Source: Paragorgia papillata
Lineage: Eukaryota > Cnidaria > Anthozoa > Scleralcyonacea > Coralliidae
Assembly: GCA_035771165.1 (NCBI GenBank)
Contig: JAWNZC010000322.1
Coordinates: forward strand, 2,112,501 to 2,176,500
Reading direction: 5' to 3'
Length of the DNA stretch: 64,000 bases
The position numbers and the translations under genes were made by a program. Shown in pieces: positions 51,989-61,990 of the stretch. Every line of letters starts with the position of its first letter. The first letter of the stretch is position 1. The notes beneath the pieces were generated by a model. The model worked only from the letters and a program-made list of their open reading frames with translations, did not search any database and was not told the DNA's origin.

Positions 51989-54584
51989 TTTTAAATAGCA
52001 ACAATTTTATTAAATATATTTAATTATCTAATTTACATGCTGATTAAATATTTAAAAATCTTCTTCTAGTTGTTTTAACACAATATAATTATATTACAAT
52101 AAGTAATATGATAAATTAAAGTAAATAAATCACTTGTGATTTAGCGTATAATTCGTTTATAATTTTCCATAAAATTTACTATAGTAAAATGTGCAAAAGC
52201 TGTTGAGACTTACATGTAAAAACGCGCTTTTGTTAGTTTTCGTTTTGCTTTGATTTGAAACAGTTTTGAGTCCTGGAAATTTCGATGAATAAACATTGTT
52301 TTTTTGTGGGTTTTTTTGTCTTACGTTATTGCATTAACCAGTCGTGACATACAGTTTGTGGTTTGAGTTTTGATTTGTTTTGTTTAAAAATTGCAAATGT
52401 TTTAAATACTCCAGCAAAAGAGCACTAATCTCAGGCTAGGAATTGGTTGTAAAAATAGTAGGTTTAAAAACATGCATGCATATTTCAAAGGAATTTCGCC
52501 TGGTGGCAACATCGTTGATTAGTGTCATGTAACATGGACGGTTCAATTCCCAATGTATAATTTTCGTCAATAGTAAGACTATCGCTATATAGCACGCAAC
52601 ACAATTTTTTGAAGTCAATTATTCGTGCATGGTTAAATTATCGGTAGAAAAACTAGAGAAAATTTCAGGACCTAAATAAAGAACGAAGACGGAGTTGCGA
52701 TTACTCTAGGGACTAAAAATTATTCATTTTCTTTGTTTTGCAAGACGAATTATTTTCTTTTATTTGCAGGACGTCGTCGTTGAAGTTGCTGTCGTAGTTT
52801 AAGGTCCCTAATAACAAAACCTTCTACTTCAAAAAAATGGCATGAATAAAATTTCACAAATTACCCTGCGACTCCACAGTGACTTCTAATTTACCTTGAA
52901 TCAGAGTGTTATCTCTGTTTGTTGTCTCCATTGGAAAGTTTGATTTACTGAACTGTCTACTTTGATCCAACGTTGTTCTCTGTATGTTTTTAGAATAAGT
53001 TAAGTTGGTTTCACACTGGGTTCTTCCAACAAACGACAAAGGAATATCGTCAGGAATTTTTTGTCGATAAGAAGATCCATCTCCAATTTTCACAGGCGAC
53101 TGAGGAGGTCTTTCGAGAACTCCTAATAATGGTGGTTGCAAACATCTGTTAATCATCATAGTAGTTGGCTGAGGAGAACCTCTTGGAATTTGCGTTGGCG
53201 ATTGTAAACTTTGGTCTGTTACTCGAGTATACAATTGAGAGGCTCCTTCGCCAACTTCCAATGGTGATTGCGAATAACTGCCGACTGTTCTATTAGGCGG
53301 CTGAGGGAATCCTTCATGAATTCCTACAGGTAATCGAGAATATGTATTGGTCAATCTAAATGCTGGAGGAGATCTTTCAGGAATTCCTGCTGAGAAATGA
53401 GGGTAATAATTGACCACTCTAGTAGTAGGCGGCTGAGTATATCTGTTGACCATTCTAGTTGGTGGTTGACGTGATATTTCGGGAATTGCTGATGGTGACT
53501 GAGGTGATGCTGCAGGAATTCCTAATGGTGACTGCAAATATCTGTCCACCATTCTAATAGGTGGTTGAGGGGACCCTTCAGGGGCTCCTGATGGTGATTG
53601 AGGATATCTGTCGACCATTCTAGTTTTTGTTTGAAGAGATCCTTCAGTTATTCCCGATGGCGACTGGAGATATCTTATTCTGTTGGGTGGTTGTGGGGAT
53701 CTTTGTGAAATTATTGACGGTGACGGTGAATATCTGTCAGCCATCACAGCAGGTGGTTGAAAGGATCCTTCAGTTATTCCTGATGGTGACTGGAGATATC
53801 TGTCGACTATTCCACTAGGTGGTTGAGGGAATCCTTCAGAAACGTCCGATGGCGACTGGGGATATCTGCCCACCATTCTAGTAGGTGGTCGGGGGGAACT
53901 TTCAGAAATTTCTGATTGTGACTGGAGATACCTGTCAACCATTTGAGTAGGTGGTTGAGAGGATCCTTCACTTATTGCTGATGGTGACTGGGGGTATCGA
54001 TCGAACATACTAGTAGGTGTTTGTGGAGATGTTTCAGGAATTATTGATGGTGACTGGGCATATCTATCGATCATTCTAGTGCGTGGATGGGGAGAACCTC
54101 CAGACGTTCCTGATGGTGATCGAGGATATCCGTCGACCATTCTGGTGGGTGAACAAGGAGATTTTTCAGTTATTCCTGATGGTGATTTGGGATATCTGTC
54201 GATCATTTTACGGGGTTGATGGGATTCATTTAGAATTCTACCAGGCGATTCTGAAATCCTTTCGACTGTTCTAGCTGGAAATGAAGATGTTTCTTTACAC
54301 ATACCGATGTTTGAATGGACTCCAGCTGAAGGTAAATTAGCTCGTTCTCCCACTTTAACATTTGGCAAGCGATATTCCTCTGCAATCGAGGGAACATGGT
54401 TGTTTTTGTTGGTTAGTGGACTATTGCAAGTCGAGATGGGGGCCTTCTGAACTACTGTTAAAGAAGTTTCAGTTGTTGGAATCGTAGAAGTTAGATTAAT
54501 CTGACAGACAGGGCGTTGTGAATAATTCGTCAACGAATTTAATGATGAGTTCATGTTAGGTTGTCCAGATTGATTCTTTTCCAT
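46794..54584 (-). CDS. Ser/Pro-repeat and Gln-rich coiled-coil protein, about 960 aa, family unknown
   Basis: Five coding exons (54584-52895, 51731-51688, 50676-49876, 48315-48120, 46945-46794) join with fitting phases at every junction (1, 0, 0, 1) and good splice sites, giving 2883 nt including the stop. Residues 1-125 are Ser/Thr-rich. About 127-500 is a tandem array of some 17 units of about 22 residues with consensus RMVDRYPQSPSGIPEGSPQP. About 580-680 is a Gln-rich coiled coil, followed by a Ser/Thr-rich stretch. A second Gln-rich helix (LLMRQQEELLRIQQQQRDEM) and an acidic tail (TYELSEEDQCVINMLLNEGS) follow. There is no signal peptide or membrane segment. The composition suggests a nuclear or scaffold protein; the Gln-rich helix recalls CLOCK and centrosomal proteins, but no bHLH-PAS or other diagnostic domain is present. 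Function unknown. Confidence 0.85.
46990..47125 (+). mobile_element. Penelope pseudo-LTR tail in last intron
   Basis: TTTCGGCAGTATAT, CTATATTTCGATTG and TTTCAACACTGCCTACGCAG match the tail at 4875-4940. The hammerhead part is not preserved. Confidence 0.65.
47285..47456. mobile_element. Palindromic MITE with TTAA target
   Basis: AGCCTGGTTTCCATATAG at the left and ATATGGAATCCAGGC at the right, TTAA on both sides, and a central inverted CAATGGTCCAA. The opposing open frames here come from the palindrome. Confidence 0.82.
48120..48315 (-). CDS. Ser/Pro-Gln gene, fourth coding exon
   Basis: The exon is 196 nt, from GTATGATAG to CTCGG|GTATGT. It encodes DQRRKLLMRQQEELLRIQQQ, then RDEMLLLQLEHSS and a Ser/Glu/Gln-rich stretch ending ISQSS. 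The helix continues the coiled coil that ends the previous exon. Confidence 0.87.
48605..48770. mobile_element. Palindromic MITE
   Basis: CTCCTGTGTATATGTACTCT is mirrored by AGAGTACATATACACGGAG at the right, with GAACACGAAAGAAG and its complement inside. Confidence 0.8.
48780..48990 (+). mobile_element. SINE copy with rearranged tRNA head
   Basis: The B-box segment GGTTGCAGGTTCCAACCCTG is tandemly doubled. The family body GGCTCAGAAATCTTTTCTGA and the tail ending TACGTACAACTTATCATAAC follow. The A box is missing. Confidence 0.75.
49000..49870. other. Intron of Ser/Pro-Gln gene, no other feature seen
   Basis: AT-rich, with a small inverted AAGCTTTTTTAAACAAGC. No exon or repeat could be assigned. 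Confidence 0.5.
49876..50676 (-). CDS. Ser/Pro-Gln gene, third coding exon
   Basis: The exon is 801 nt, phase 0 at both ends, from CATTTTAG to GCG|GTAAGA. It opens with SFSSKNGADDLIDAQQILQK and QLMAKQSQLQNVIQDQKRQL (coiled coil), then FQRQAQNLELERKQQEARHR. A long Ser/Thr-rich low-complexity stretch follows (SLSSSSSLATGGSSPSGH), closing with DTLLVQQKQLLEMQA. The start codon suggested by a simple open-frame reading is false: the exon is open back to the acceptor. Confidence 0.9.
50990..51610. repeat. Degenerate CTGCTAACTGCTRTTAAATG tandem array in intron
   Basis: Dozens of ACTGCTGCTAACTGCT variants, including a 26-base higher-order unit with AAATGCAGGTGCTAACTGCT near 51180-51290. No coding role is evident. 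Confidence 0.9.
51688..51731 (-). CDS. Ser/Pro-Gln gene, 44-nt second coding exon
   Basis: Bounded by TTTATTGTAG and ATTG|GTGAGT. Only the frame that completes a Val codon with the previous exon is open (DPSSDESCSSNRKL). The exact phase fit on both sides supports this micro-exon. Confidence 0.85.
51930..51990. repeat. (AAT)n microsatellite
   Basis: About 20 AAT units in the intron; a shorter ATG/AAT run lies at 51750-51796. Confidence 0.95.
52000..52894. other. Intron of Ser/Pro-Gln gene, no other feature
   Basis: AT-rich, without recognisable exon or element ends. Confidence 0.5.
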
Positions 54585-54597
54585 CGTTGAACTCAAT
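52895..54597 (-). CDS. Ser/Pro-Gln gene, first coding exon (repeat region)
   Basis: Acceptor TTGTTTTAG at 54598; the first in-frame ATG is 54584-54582, after a 13-base untranslated piece. It ends at TTCAAG|GTAAAT. It carries the 66-bp repeat array (about 54210-53080) coding for units such as DRYPQSPSGI and EGSPQPPTRMV. Repeat units diverge at synonymous and replacement positions, so the array is old, not a fresh expansion. A second possible donor lies 25 bases further on. Confidence 0.88.
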
Positions 54598-54639
54598 CTA
54601 AAACAAACACACAAACAAATAAAAAGTATTAACATCAAA

Positions 54640-56465
54640 CAATGGTTGCTTCCTCGGGTAGTAGATAAAGAATGTCTCAGTCTATTTTACGCTCGTTCTG
54701 AGTGGACATTTGCTTCTTTAAAGTTAGGGTTAGGGTTATGGATGGGATAAGAGTCAGTATGTGACTTTTGGTTGGGATTAGAAGCTGATTAGAAGAATTA
54801 AGAAAACAACGTTGAATGTAGTTATGACATTAGTTTGTGTCTATAGTATTGTTTCTCCTCTATCCGAGGAATCACTTCAAACAATGATGGTCGTTTGGAC
54901 CAAAAATTTATTTCATTATACAAAACATTTCCAACTGGTTGATATACCTCTCATCTTATATAACATATATCCCTCCCAGTTATAAACCAATCCTTGATAA
55001 GGTTTAAGAAGTTAAAGTGGTTCTCTGATGAAAATATTGTTGGCAATGTTTTTGCATAATCCTAAAGATGTTATGGTAGTTTGTAATCGTGCAAAGTTTC
55101 ATTTCATAATTCGTTGAAGAAAAGGTGATATTTTACGAGTGACGTTTGTATTTTGGAGCGCCACCATTAAAGTGGCCAAGCTTGAGAAGAATGAGTCGAG
55201 GAAGCTTGTGACGTCATAGACTCAATAACAACAATGACCCTTTATGATCTTTTGTTTTCGGTAGAGTCTATGACGTCATAAGTTCTCTTCAACTCATTCT
55301 TCTCAAACACGGCCAATTTAATGGAGGCGCTCCAAACTACAAATTTCACTCGTAAAATACAACTTTGTTCTTGAGAATTTCGAAATGAAACTTCGCACAA
55401 TTACCAAGTACCATAATATCCTTAGGATTATGGAGAAACATTTCCAACAATTATACAAACGTTTAAAAATTACAAGCGTTTATTGACGCTCATTTTTTTA
55501 TCTGTAATAATAATTAATAAACATTTCTTGTTTTATGCATGATTATGATATATATGAATGTTGATATTTTAACGCTATTTTGTCTCGTATGCGGGAAATA
55601 ACTTTATTCCGTATTTTGTGATTTTCAGCGACGCCATTCTAACGTGCGAAAACGGATATCCGCAAAATAAATGTAACGTTAACTGGCCAGATTATCAGAA
55701 ACTTAAAATCTTTTAGTTTTATGAACTTGAAAAATCACATTTAGAAAAACCTCACAGGAATTCTGATTATTATGTGTGGTTAATTCTCTCTTAAACGAAA
55801 CTGAATCCACTTATTTGCAGCGTTAAACAGTTCGGCTAACCGCGTTCTGTAAAGTTTTTGAAAATTTCTGATCTCTAGAACATATTGGAATACAATATAT
55901 ATTTACAAAATTCTATTTTGAAACGCAACTGGAAGAAAACCAAACTGCCTACTATACTCAGGAAACAAATTCCTACAGTAGATTTGAACGCTTTTTTTCT
56001 CAGATCGCGTGATATCGTAAAATAACCGACTTTGACAAAAACACAACAGCATGAAGATAAAAGTGTCTAGATAATAAAAACTCATGTAGAATTTAAAAAA
56101 ACACACATGTATATAGATAGACATTCTAGATAGACATGTATATAGCAGAATAAGCATTTTAATTTAATAAGAATTATATACAACATTTAAGAATAACACC
56201 AATTAAAATTCATAAATTCCTAAAATATCCTTCTTTACATCACGTCAATTTGTAACCTCAAATCTGCCATTTAGATCTAAGTGTTAATGGTTATAGAATT
56301 TAAATCTAAAGGTCGCGGGTTCAAATTGTGATAAAAAACCTGCACAACAGATGTGAAATGTTGACGCAAACGTAAACGTTTGGCAAAAAGGTAATGCATA
56401 TTCAAGCAGCATCCCTGATACATTACTAATACCAATTTTAAAGAGCGAAAAACATGTTTTCTTAC
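54640..56465. other. First intron of Ser/Pro-Gln gene with 0.43-kb palindrome
   Basis: 55020-55455 is a MITE-like palindrome: AAAATATTGTTGG, TGCAAAGTTTCATTT and AGTCTATGACGTCATA appear in mirror image around about 55240. The rest shows no exons; the open frame at 55903-56157 matches nothing known. Confidence 0.55.
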
Positions 56466-56530
56466 CTGAAACAGGGGGAAATACATTAGTAGCTACTATG
56501 CACGAAACCACGGAAGACGTACGTCTGCTA
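56466..56530 (-). other. Probable 5' untranslated exon with upstream ORF
   Basis: A strong donor TTTCAG|GTAAGA closes this stretch. Its phases do not extend the protein: joined to 54597, the frame from ATG at 56511 meets TGA after 16 codons. It is therefore best read as a non-coding first exon carrying a short upstream ORF. The transcription start is not defined. Confidence 0.5.
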
Positions 56531-56795
56531 CCAGTATGACCTTGCTAGTGTTACACGTAGCTTTTTCAACGCAAGTTTCTTTGGCAAGAAACTTAACTTA
56601 ATCGCAAAAAGTATGCTGCACACGACCATGCGCATGCAGAATACGTAATCAACCAGAAATCCAAATTTGCAGGATTTTTTGTCACCGTTTTCTCACAGCA
56701 GCCATTTTGCTAGAAGGTGTTTTTAAAAAAAACAACATTAACTGCTTTCCAACAAAATGGCGGTGACTGAAAACACAAACAGCGATGGAACCAAG

Positions 56796-56890
56796 TTAGT
56801 TAGTTAGTTAGTTCGTTCGTTCGTTCGTTCGTTCGTTCGTTCGTTCGTTCGTTCGTTCGTTCGTTCGTTCGTTCGTTCGTTCGTTCGTCC
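56796..56890. repeat. (TTAG)n and (TTCG)n microsatellite
   Basis: Four TTAG units switch to about 18 TTCG units, ending in GTCCGTCC variants. Confidence 0.95.
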
Positions 56891-57306
56891 GTCCAGTTCG
56901 TCCGCATTCGTTCGTTCGGTTGGGTATTCTGTCATGTACACATCATCCTTTCCTTGCAACTTGTCTCACGCAAAAGAAGTTGCGAGTTGCAAAATAGTTT
57001 AAGCGACATTCGAAACAGCGCTTTCCATTCTCCGTTTAAAAAAAACTAGAAAATAAAAAACAGAAAATATAATTTGGATTAGCTGTGAAAAAGTCAGAAG
57101 GCGAGAGAAAATTCTTAAGATATTTCGGGACAAGTCACAGCATCCACGTTAGACGTAATTTTACTCGTGCAACTGGTAGAAATTTGTTGTGAAAATTGAA
57201 GCCAAATCAACTTTCCATACAACTCTGTGCAAGTGTAAAAAATAAGTTGCGTGAGAAAATGATCACTCGCTAAAAACACTCGTGCAACTTGAAGTTTTTC
57301 TTTTAA

Positions 57307-57550
57307 AGGCACAGTGTCATGTATTAAATTACCGCTTAATTAATAGTTTTGCGCGAGACAAAAATTATATTTGTGTGCAAAGGAAAGGAATAATATTCTT
57401 AAAACGTTAAAGAGTAAGTTATTAGTACGTTTTCTTACGGACTATTTAGTCCAAGTTTTGACGTGTGTGATATTCACGATAATTTTAATCATGTAAACTT
57501 GAATTTGTCCACGAAGTTTTTCAAGTTTGCGTCATGGTGACACTGTGCCT
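57307..57550. mobile_element. MITE with TTAA target duplication
   Basis: The ends are AGGCACAGTGTCA and its complement; TTAA lies at 57303-57306 and 57551-57554. The outer sequence (TTGCACGAGAAAAAG) is itself mirrored, showing insertion into an older palindrome. Confidence 0.82.
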
Positions 57551-57599
57551 TTAAGTTGCACGAGAAAAAGCTACGTATAACAGAGCCATTAGCAGTGTC

Positions 57600-58080
57600 T
57601 CACTATTGTCAAAATTATCCCACGAATGCTAAAAACTACGTAAGCAACATGCCCCGATTGGCTACGTTTTACGAGTCGACAACAGCACCCTGACGTAAGT
57701 TCTTGCGTGACCCCGTAGAGTTAGTCAATTAGTTAGTTTTGATGAGTTTTAGCTAGTTTTCATCACCAAGCGTCAAGAAATACTTCGACAACACACCAAA
57801 ACGTTTAAGCATAGAAATAATAGACCTAAGAATGCGGGCTTTGTCACGTGAAGTGCTTTTTATTCGCCCTTATAAATCCGCCATTTTGACTCCCTTAACT
57901 CCCTCCTTCCTTTTGACTCCCTGTATCCGCCACTGCCTTCGTGCTTTTTGAACTTTCCTCGTACCGTTTAATAACTCGATAATATTATGGTTAGCTCGAA
58001 ATCCTTGTCTCAAAAGCAACGCTTATATTATCTCGAACATCCCTCGTAAATATAACGAAAATTAGAACTATTCACTTATA
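57600..58080. other. No gene recognised
   Basis: No exon pattern or element boundary was found between the palindromic element and the 40-bp array. Confidence 0.5.
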
Positions 58081-58083
58081 TAA

Positions 58084-58490
58084 TTTACACTCACGAGGAA
58101 CAATTCCCCCCTCATTAACAATCATTTACACTCATGAGGAACAACTCCCCCTCATTAACAATCATTTACACTCATGAGGAACAATTCCCCCTCATTAACA
58201 ATCATTTACACTCATGAGGAACAATTCCCCCTCATTAACAATCATTTACACTCATGAGGAACAATTCCCCCTCATTAACAATCATTTACACTCATGAGGA
58301 ACAATTCCCCCCTCATTAACAATCATTTACACTCACGAGGAACAATTCCCCCCTCATTAACAATCATTTACACTCATGAGGAACAATTCCCCCTCATTAA
58401 CAATCATTTACACTCATGAGGAACAATTCCCCCTCATTAACAATCATTTACACTCATGAGGAACAATTCCCCCTCATTAACAATCATTTA
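58084..58490. repeat. 40-bp tandem array, about ten copies
   Basis: The unit is ATTTACACTCATGAGGAACA followed by ATTCCCCCTCATTAACAATC. Copies are nearly identical, differing by C-run length and CATGAG/CACGAG. Units abut without spacers, so it is a minisatellite. Confidence 0.97.
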
Positions 58491-58556
58491 ATTTATGGAA
58501 GCAGGTTTGCACAGTGCTATATATAGACACAGCCAAGGTACTCGATAACCGTAATA

Positions 58557-58950
58557 CAGTAAACACCCGCGTGTAAGAACATAATGATTTAAGAACCTGT
58601 AGGCAGAAATTGGGATTTTAATACCCCAAAATATAAGAACCTGTTTAACCAACCAAAGCCACAAGGTTCTTATATGAAGAGTCACTCTGAATAATGGAAC
58701 AGTGCTGTAGCCACTTCCATAAAAAGGGCTGTTGGCCCTTCCATAAAAATATCATTACAGAAATTACATACATACAGTATAATCTCTCTATAACAAAGTG
58801 GTTTATATATCTGGTCATATAACAATAGCATTTCCCTTAAAGAAATTTTAAGAACCTATTTTGCCTAAATTGTCAGTAATTACCCCAAAATATAAGAACC
58901 TATTTTGCCAGACTTGAAAAAATCTAGGTTTTTCACTTGGGTGTTTACTG
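58557..58950. mobile_element. MITE with CAGTAAACACCC ends and TA target
   Basis: CAGTAAACACCC and its complement with TA at both sides. The internal TATAAGAACCT motif is repeated in both directions, and a further fragment with AGTATAATCTCTCTATAAC lies inside. Confidence 0.82.
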
Positions 58951-59110
58951 TATTATAAAGTAATAGCATGATATTTCGGAATATCACTAAATAATTAAAT
59001 ATCCCCCAAACTTCCCCTCGCCTTTCGGGAACATTTAACTACTACTATCCCTCAATACCATGCAAATATACTTATTATAGTTGTGCGTCACGCGGTTTCT
59101 ATTTCTTCAT

Positions 59111-59350
59111 AGATAATGGAATGGGAATTGGATAGGAAACTTAAAACGATGTTACGAAACCGGAAACGATGTTTGCACAACTTGCTATGGTAATTAAACA
59201 ATAGTGCAATATACATAAGTTCAGCATTGTCTGATTTTAGCCATGCGATTAGCTGCTTATAAGTGTATAATTACCATAGTAAGTTGTGCAAACATCGTTT
59301 CCGATTTTGTAATATCGTTTTAAGTTTCCTATCCCCTTTCATTATCTATG
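59111..59350. mobile_element. Palindromic MITE
   Basis: The arms share GGAAACTTAAAACGAT, GGAAACGATGTTTGCACAAC and TATGGTAATTA with their complements around a centre near 59235. Confidence 0.8.
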
Positions 59351-59481
59351 ATTTCTTAAAAGGGTTCTTCTAATCACAGACTGAGTTTTGGAAACGAGTC
59401 GTGTTGAAGCGGCGTCATCTTCTGTGCAGCAGTAAGAAATGTTTGATTTATGTCACTCATTAGAAGAGCTGCAGATTGGAC

Positions 59482-59577
59482 TCATTGCATTGCCATTGAA
59501 AACTTTTTTCTTTGATCTGAAAGTTGCTTGATCAACGACCACCGTTTCTTTGTATCATCACCATTCTTCACTTTTGT
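59482..59577 (-). CDS. Candidate terminal exon, unidentified
   Basis: After a ten-T tract and CAG, the minus strand reads TKVKNGDDTKKRWSLIKQLS and DQRKKFSMAMQ to a stop. The polypyrimidine-AG start and charged helical composition look exon-like. Directly upstream, 59700-59590 is open in a frame that would be continuous if the T tract were one base shorter (ending MNRMVKKLKG). It is either a real last exon or an old frameshifted coding fragment. No family is recognised. Confidence 0.3.
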   Translation of the reverse strand, partial: TKVKNGDDTKKRWSLIKQLSDQRKKFSMAMQ

Positions 59578-59744
59578 CTGAAAAAAAAAATCCTTTTAAC
59601 TTCTTCACCATTCGGTTCATTTCAGTAGAGCATTTATTATCCTGGAGGGTTTTCACAGAAATGTCTCTTGTCTTTCTTCTACAAGTGGTTTGAAATACAT
59701 GAGTAACCACGCATGAGTGTTCGGTTCCATAAAGTTTAACATTG

Positions 59745-60675
59745 CCCAAAGGAAAAGAAACAGTCAATGACATGCTTGATAAGAGCTTGCAATGTGCCCA
59801 AAGGAAAGAAACAGTCAATGACATGCTTGATAAAAGTTTGCAATGTGCCCAAAGGAAAGAAACAGTCAATGACATGCTTGATAAAAGTTTGTAATGTGCC
59901 CAAAGGAAAAGAAACAGTCAATGACATGCTTGATAAAAGTTTGCAATGTGCCCAAAGGAAAAGAAACAGTCAATGACATGCTTGATAAAAGTTTGTAATG
60001 TGCCCAAAGGAAAAGAAACAGTCAATGACATGCTTGATAAAAGTTTGCAATGTGCCCAAAGGAAAAGAAACAGTTAATGACATGCTTGATAAGAGCTTGC
60101 AATATGCCCAAAGGAAATAAACAGTCAATGACATGCTTGATAAGAGTTTGCAATGTGCCCAAAGGAAAGAAACAGTCAATGACATGCTTGATAAGAGTTT
60201 GCAATGTACCCAAAGGAAAGAAACAGTCAATGACATGCTTGATAAAAGTTTGTAATGTGCCCAAAGGAAAAGAAACAGTCAATGACATGCTTGATAAAAG
60301 TTTGTAATGTGCCCAAAGGAAAGAAACAGTCAATGACATGCTTGATACGAGTTTAGTTTGCAATGTGCCCAAAGGAAAAGAAACAGTTAATGACATGCTT
60401 GATAAGAGCTTGCAATATGCCCAAAGGAAATAAACAGTCAATGACATGCTTGATAAGAGTTTGCAATGTGCCCAAAGGAAAGAAACAGTCAATGACATGC
60501 TTGATAAGAGTTTGCAATGTGCCCAAAGGAAAGAAACAGTCAATGACATGCTTGATAAGAGTTTGCAATGTGCCCAAAGGAAAGAAACGGGCAATGACAT
60601 GCTTGATAAAAGTTTGCAATGCGGCCCAAAGGAAAGAAACAGTCAATGACATGCTTGATAAAAGTTTGCAATGTG
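59745..60675. repeat. 52/53-bp tandem array, about 18 copies
   Basis: The unit is GTCAATGACATGCTTGATAA then AAGTTTGCAATGTGCCCAAA then GGAAAGAAACA. Units differ by one base in an A run, so the period shifts between 52 and 53, and frames such as MSLTVSFLWAHCKLLSS open on both strands by chance. A longer segment is repeated at about 60050-60165 and 60360-60475, showing block duplication. Confidence 0.96.
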
Positions 60676-60679
60676 TTCT

Positions 60680-61002
60680 CTAAAGCACAGAAGATAAAAC
60701 TTCCGAAGATTCAAAGTTACAAATGAAAGACCCAGTTAGCTAGGCTCGACTCCAGCCGTTATGAGCCCGCGTTCTTGCTCCACCCGCCGGCTGGATCTGT
60801 GGTCGACACATTGAACTCTAAGTAAACTGGAACGCTAACTCCATAAGACAGGCCCTATGATTGGGTGAAGCCAAACTTCCGAAAATGAACGCCTTTCCCG
60901 ATCCAGTTGGTAAGATTATGAAGATATTCCTTTTCAAAAGAAGGCTCTTTGTCCTTTCTTCTTGAAATGCTGTGAGATTCTATTAAATATCGATCTAATT
61001 TC
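60680..61002. other. No gene recognised
   Basis: Contains the array's right edge and unassigned sequence with a GACTCCAGCCGTTATGAGCC motif. No exon is visible. Confidence 0.45.
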
Positions 61003-61010
61003 ACCTTTTG

Positions 61011-61374
61011 CCAACCTCGTTTCCAGGGCCTTTTTTAAATTGGGAGGACGGGAAAAGGCCCTTGCATCGGCTGGTCACATCACCCAGAAATACTGGGTGT
61101 AATAAATTAGCAATTTAATTTACTATGCAAAATCATTCTGAGTAATGCAGTCCCGTGAGAGAAGTTCATTGTAATGGGCGGTCTCATTGGTCCCGTTGGC
61201 GGTTCCAGAAGCTCAGTATTTGGTTATAACTGGCACAAAACTATGCATAATTACGTTTCCTGAGGAATGTTTAACAAAGCAACCAACCAATAAACATGCA
61301 GAGTCCACCAGCCGATGCCAGAGCCTTTTCCCGCCCTCCCAATAATTTCAAAAAGGCCCTGGGAACGAGGTTGA
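61011..61374. mobile_element. hAT-like MITE with perfect 8-bp duplication
   Basis: The ends are CCAACCTCGTTTCCAGGGC and the complement of CAACCTCGTTCCCAGGGC. ACCTTTTG lies at 61003-61010 and 61375-61382. The inner GGGAGGACGGGAAAAGGC is mirrored too. Confidence 0.88.
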
Positions 61375-61382
61375 CCTTTTGT

Positions 61383-61986
61383 TTTTGATTAAAGAGCGAT
61401 CGTCTACACGAACATTCGCCTTATCGAACATTTAACATGTGACCACCTAGAACAATCACCACGTTACCTGCAAAATGTTGCATTGAACCAGCCGGTGTGT
61501 GGAGGCGTAGGAACGCGAGATCACAACGGAATTTAACCATTCTTCAAAGGCAATTCTTGTACAGAAATTTACCGCCCTTGCACGACTTCACTTTAATAGT
61601 CCAGGTTTCTTAACTTTGGCAGCTGATTCGTAGATTGAGTTATGATTGCTTAGTCCAATAGGAGATAAAATTATGGACGATTTATATATTTCAGAAATAA
61701 AAAATGGCCGCCCGTGTTTATATAACCTGATGCAAACACGGAAGTGAGTTGGGAGAATTGGAAAGTTTATGTGAACACGCGAGATTTCTTATATGAAATA
61801 AGTCTAAGAAATGTGCCGTGACGTCAGAACCGTGTTTGCATAGCCTGAAACACGGTTATTGACCAATCACAGCGTGTGTAAGACGTAACCTATAATTTAT
61901 ATATATATATATATATATATGGCATTTTCGCGAGTTGGTGAAGAGATTACTGTTTTAAATTAGAATTTGAATAAATAGGTACTGCA
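61383..61986. other. No gene; (TA)n near 61898
   Basis: Several inverted motifs around AACACGG and CGTGTTTGCATAGCCTGA suggest a MITE at about 61700-61860, but its ends are not clear. Confidence 0.45.
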
Positions 61987-61990
61987 TTAA

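Larger units (their letters stand above)
56550..57580. mobile_element. Probable composite repeat with TACGTAGCTTTTTC ends
   Basis: TTACACGTAGCTTTTTC near 56549 and GAAAAAGCTACGTATAAC near 57565 form inverted ends. Inside are a hairpin (GCAGCCATTTTG with CAAAATGGCGGTGAC), a microsatellite (56796-56890) and a TTAA element (57307-57550). Confidence 0.45.

Noticed and set aside
56757..56800. ATGGCGGTGACTGAAAACAC as a first exon of a divergent plus-strand gene
   Set aside because: The sequence is one arm of a small inverted repeat (GTCACCG...CAGCCATTTTG), and no following exon was found.
58084..58490. CRISPR-like regular repeats
   Set aside because: Units abut without unique spacers, there are no cas genes, and the sequence is eukaryotic.
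59736..60683. Repeated MSLTVSF-like frames on both strands
   Set aside because: Products of the 52/53-bp minisatellite; the frame drifts with each one-base length change.
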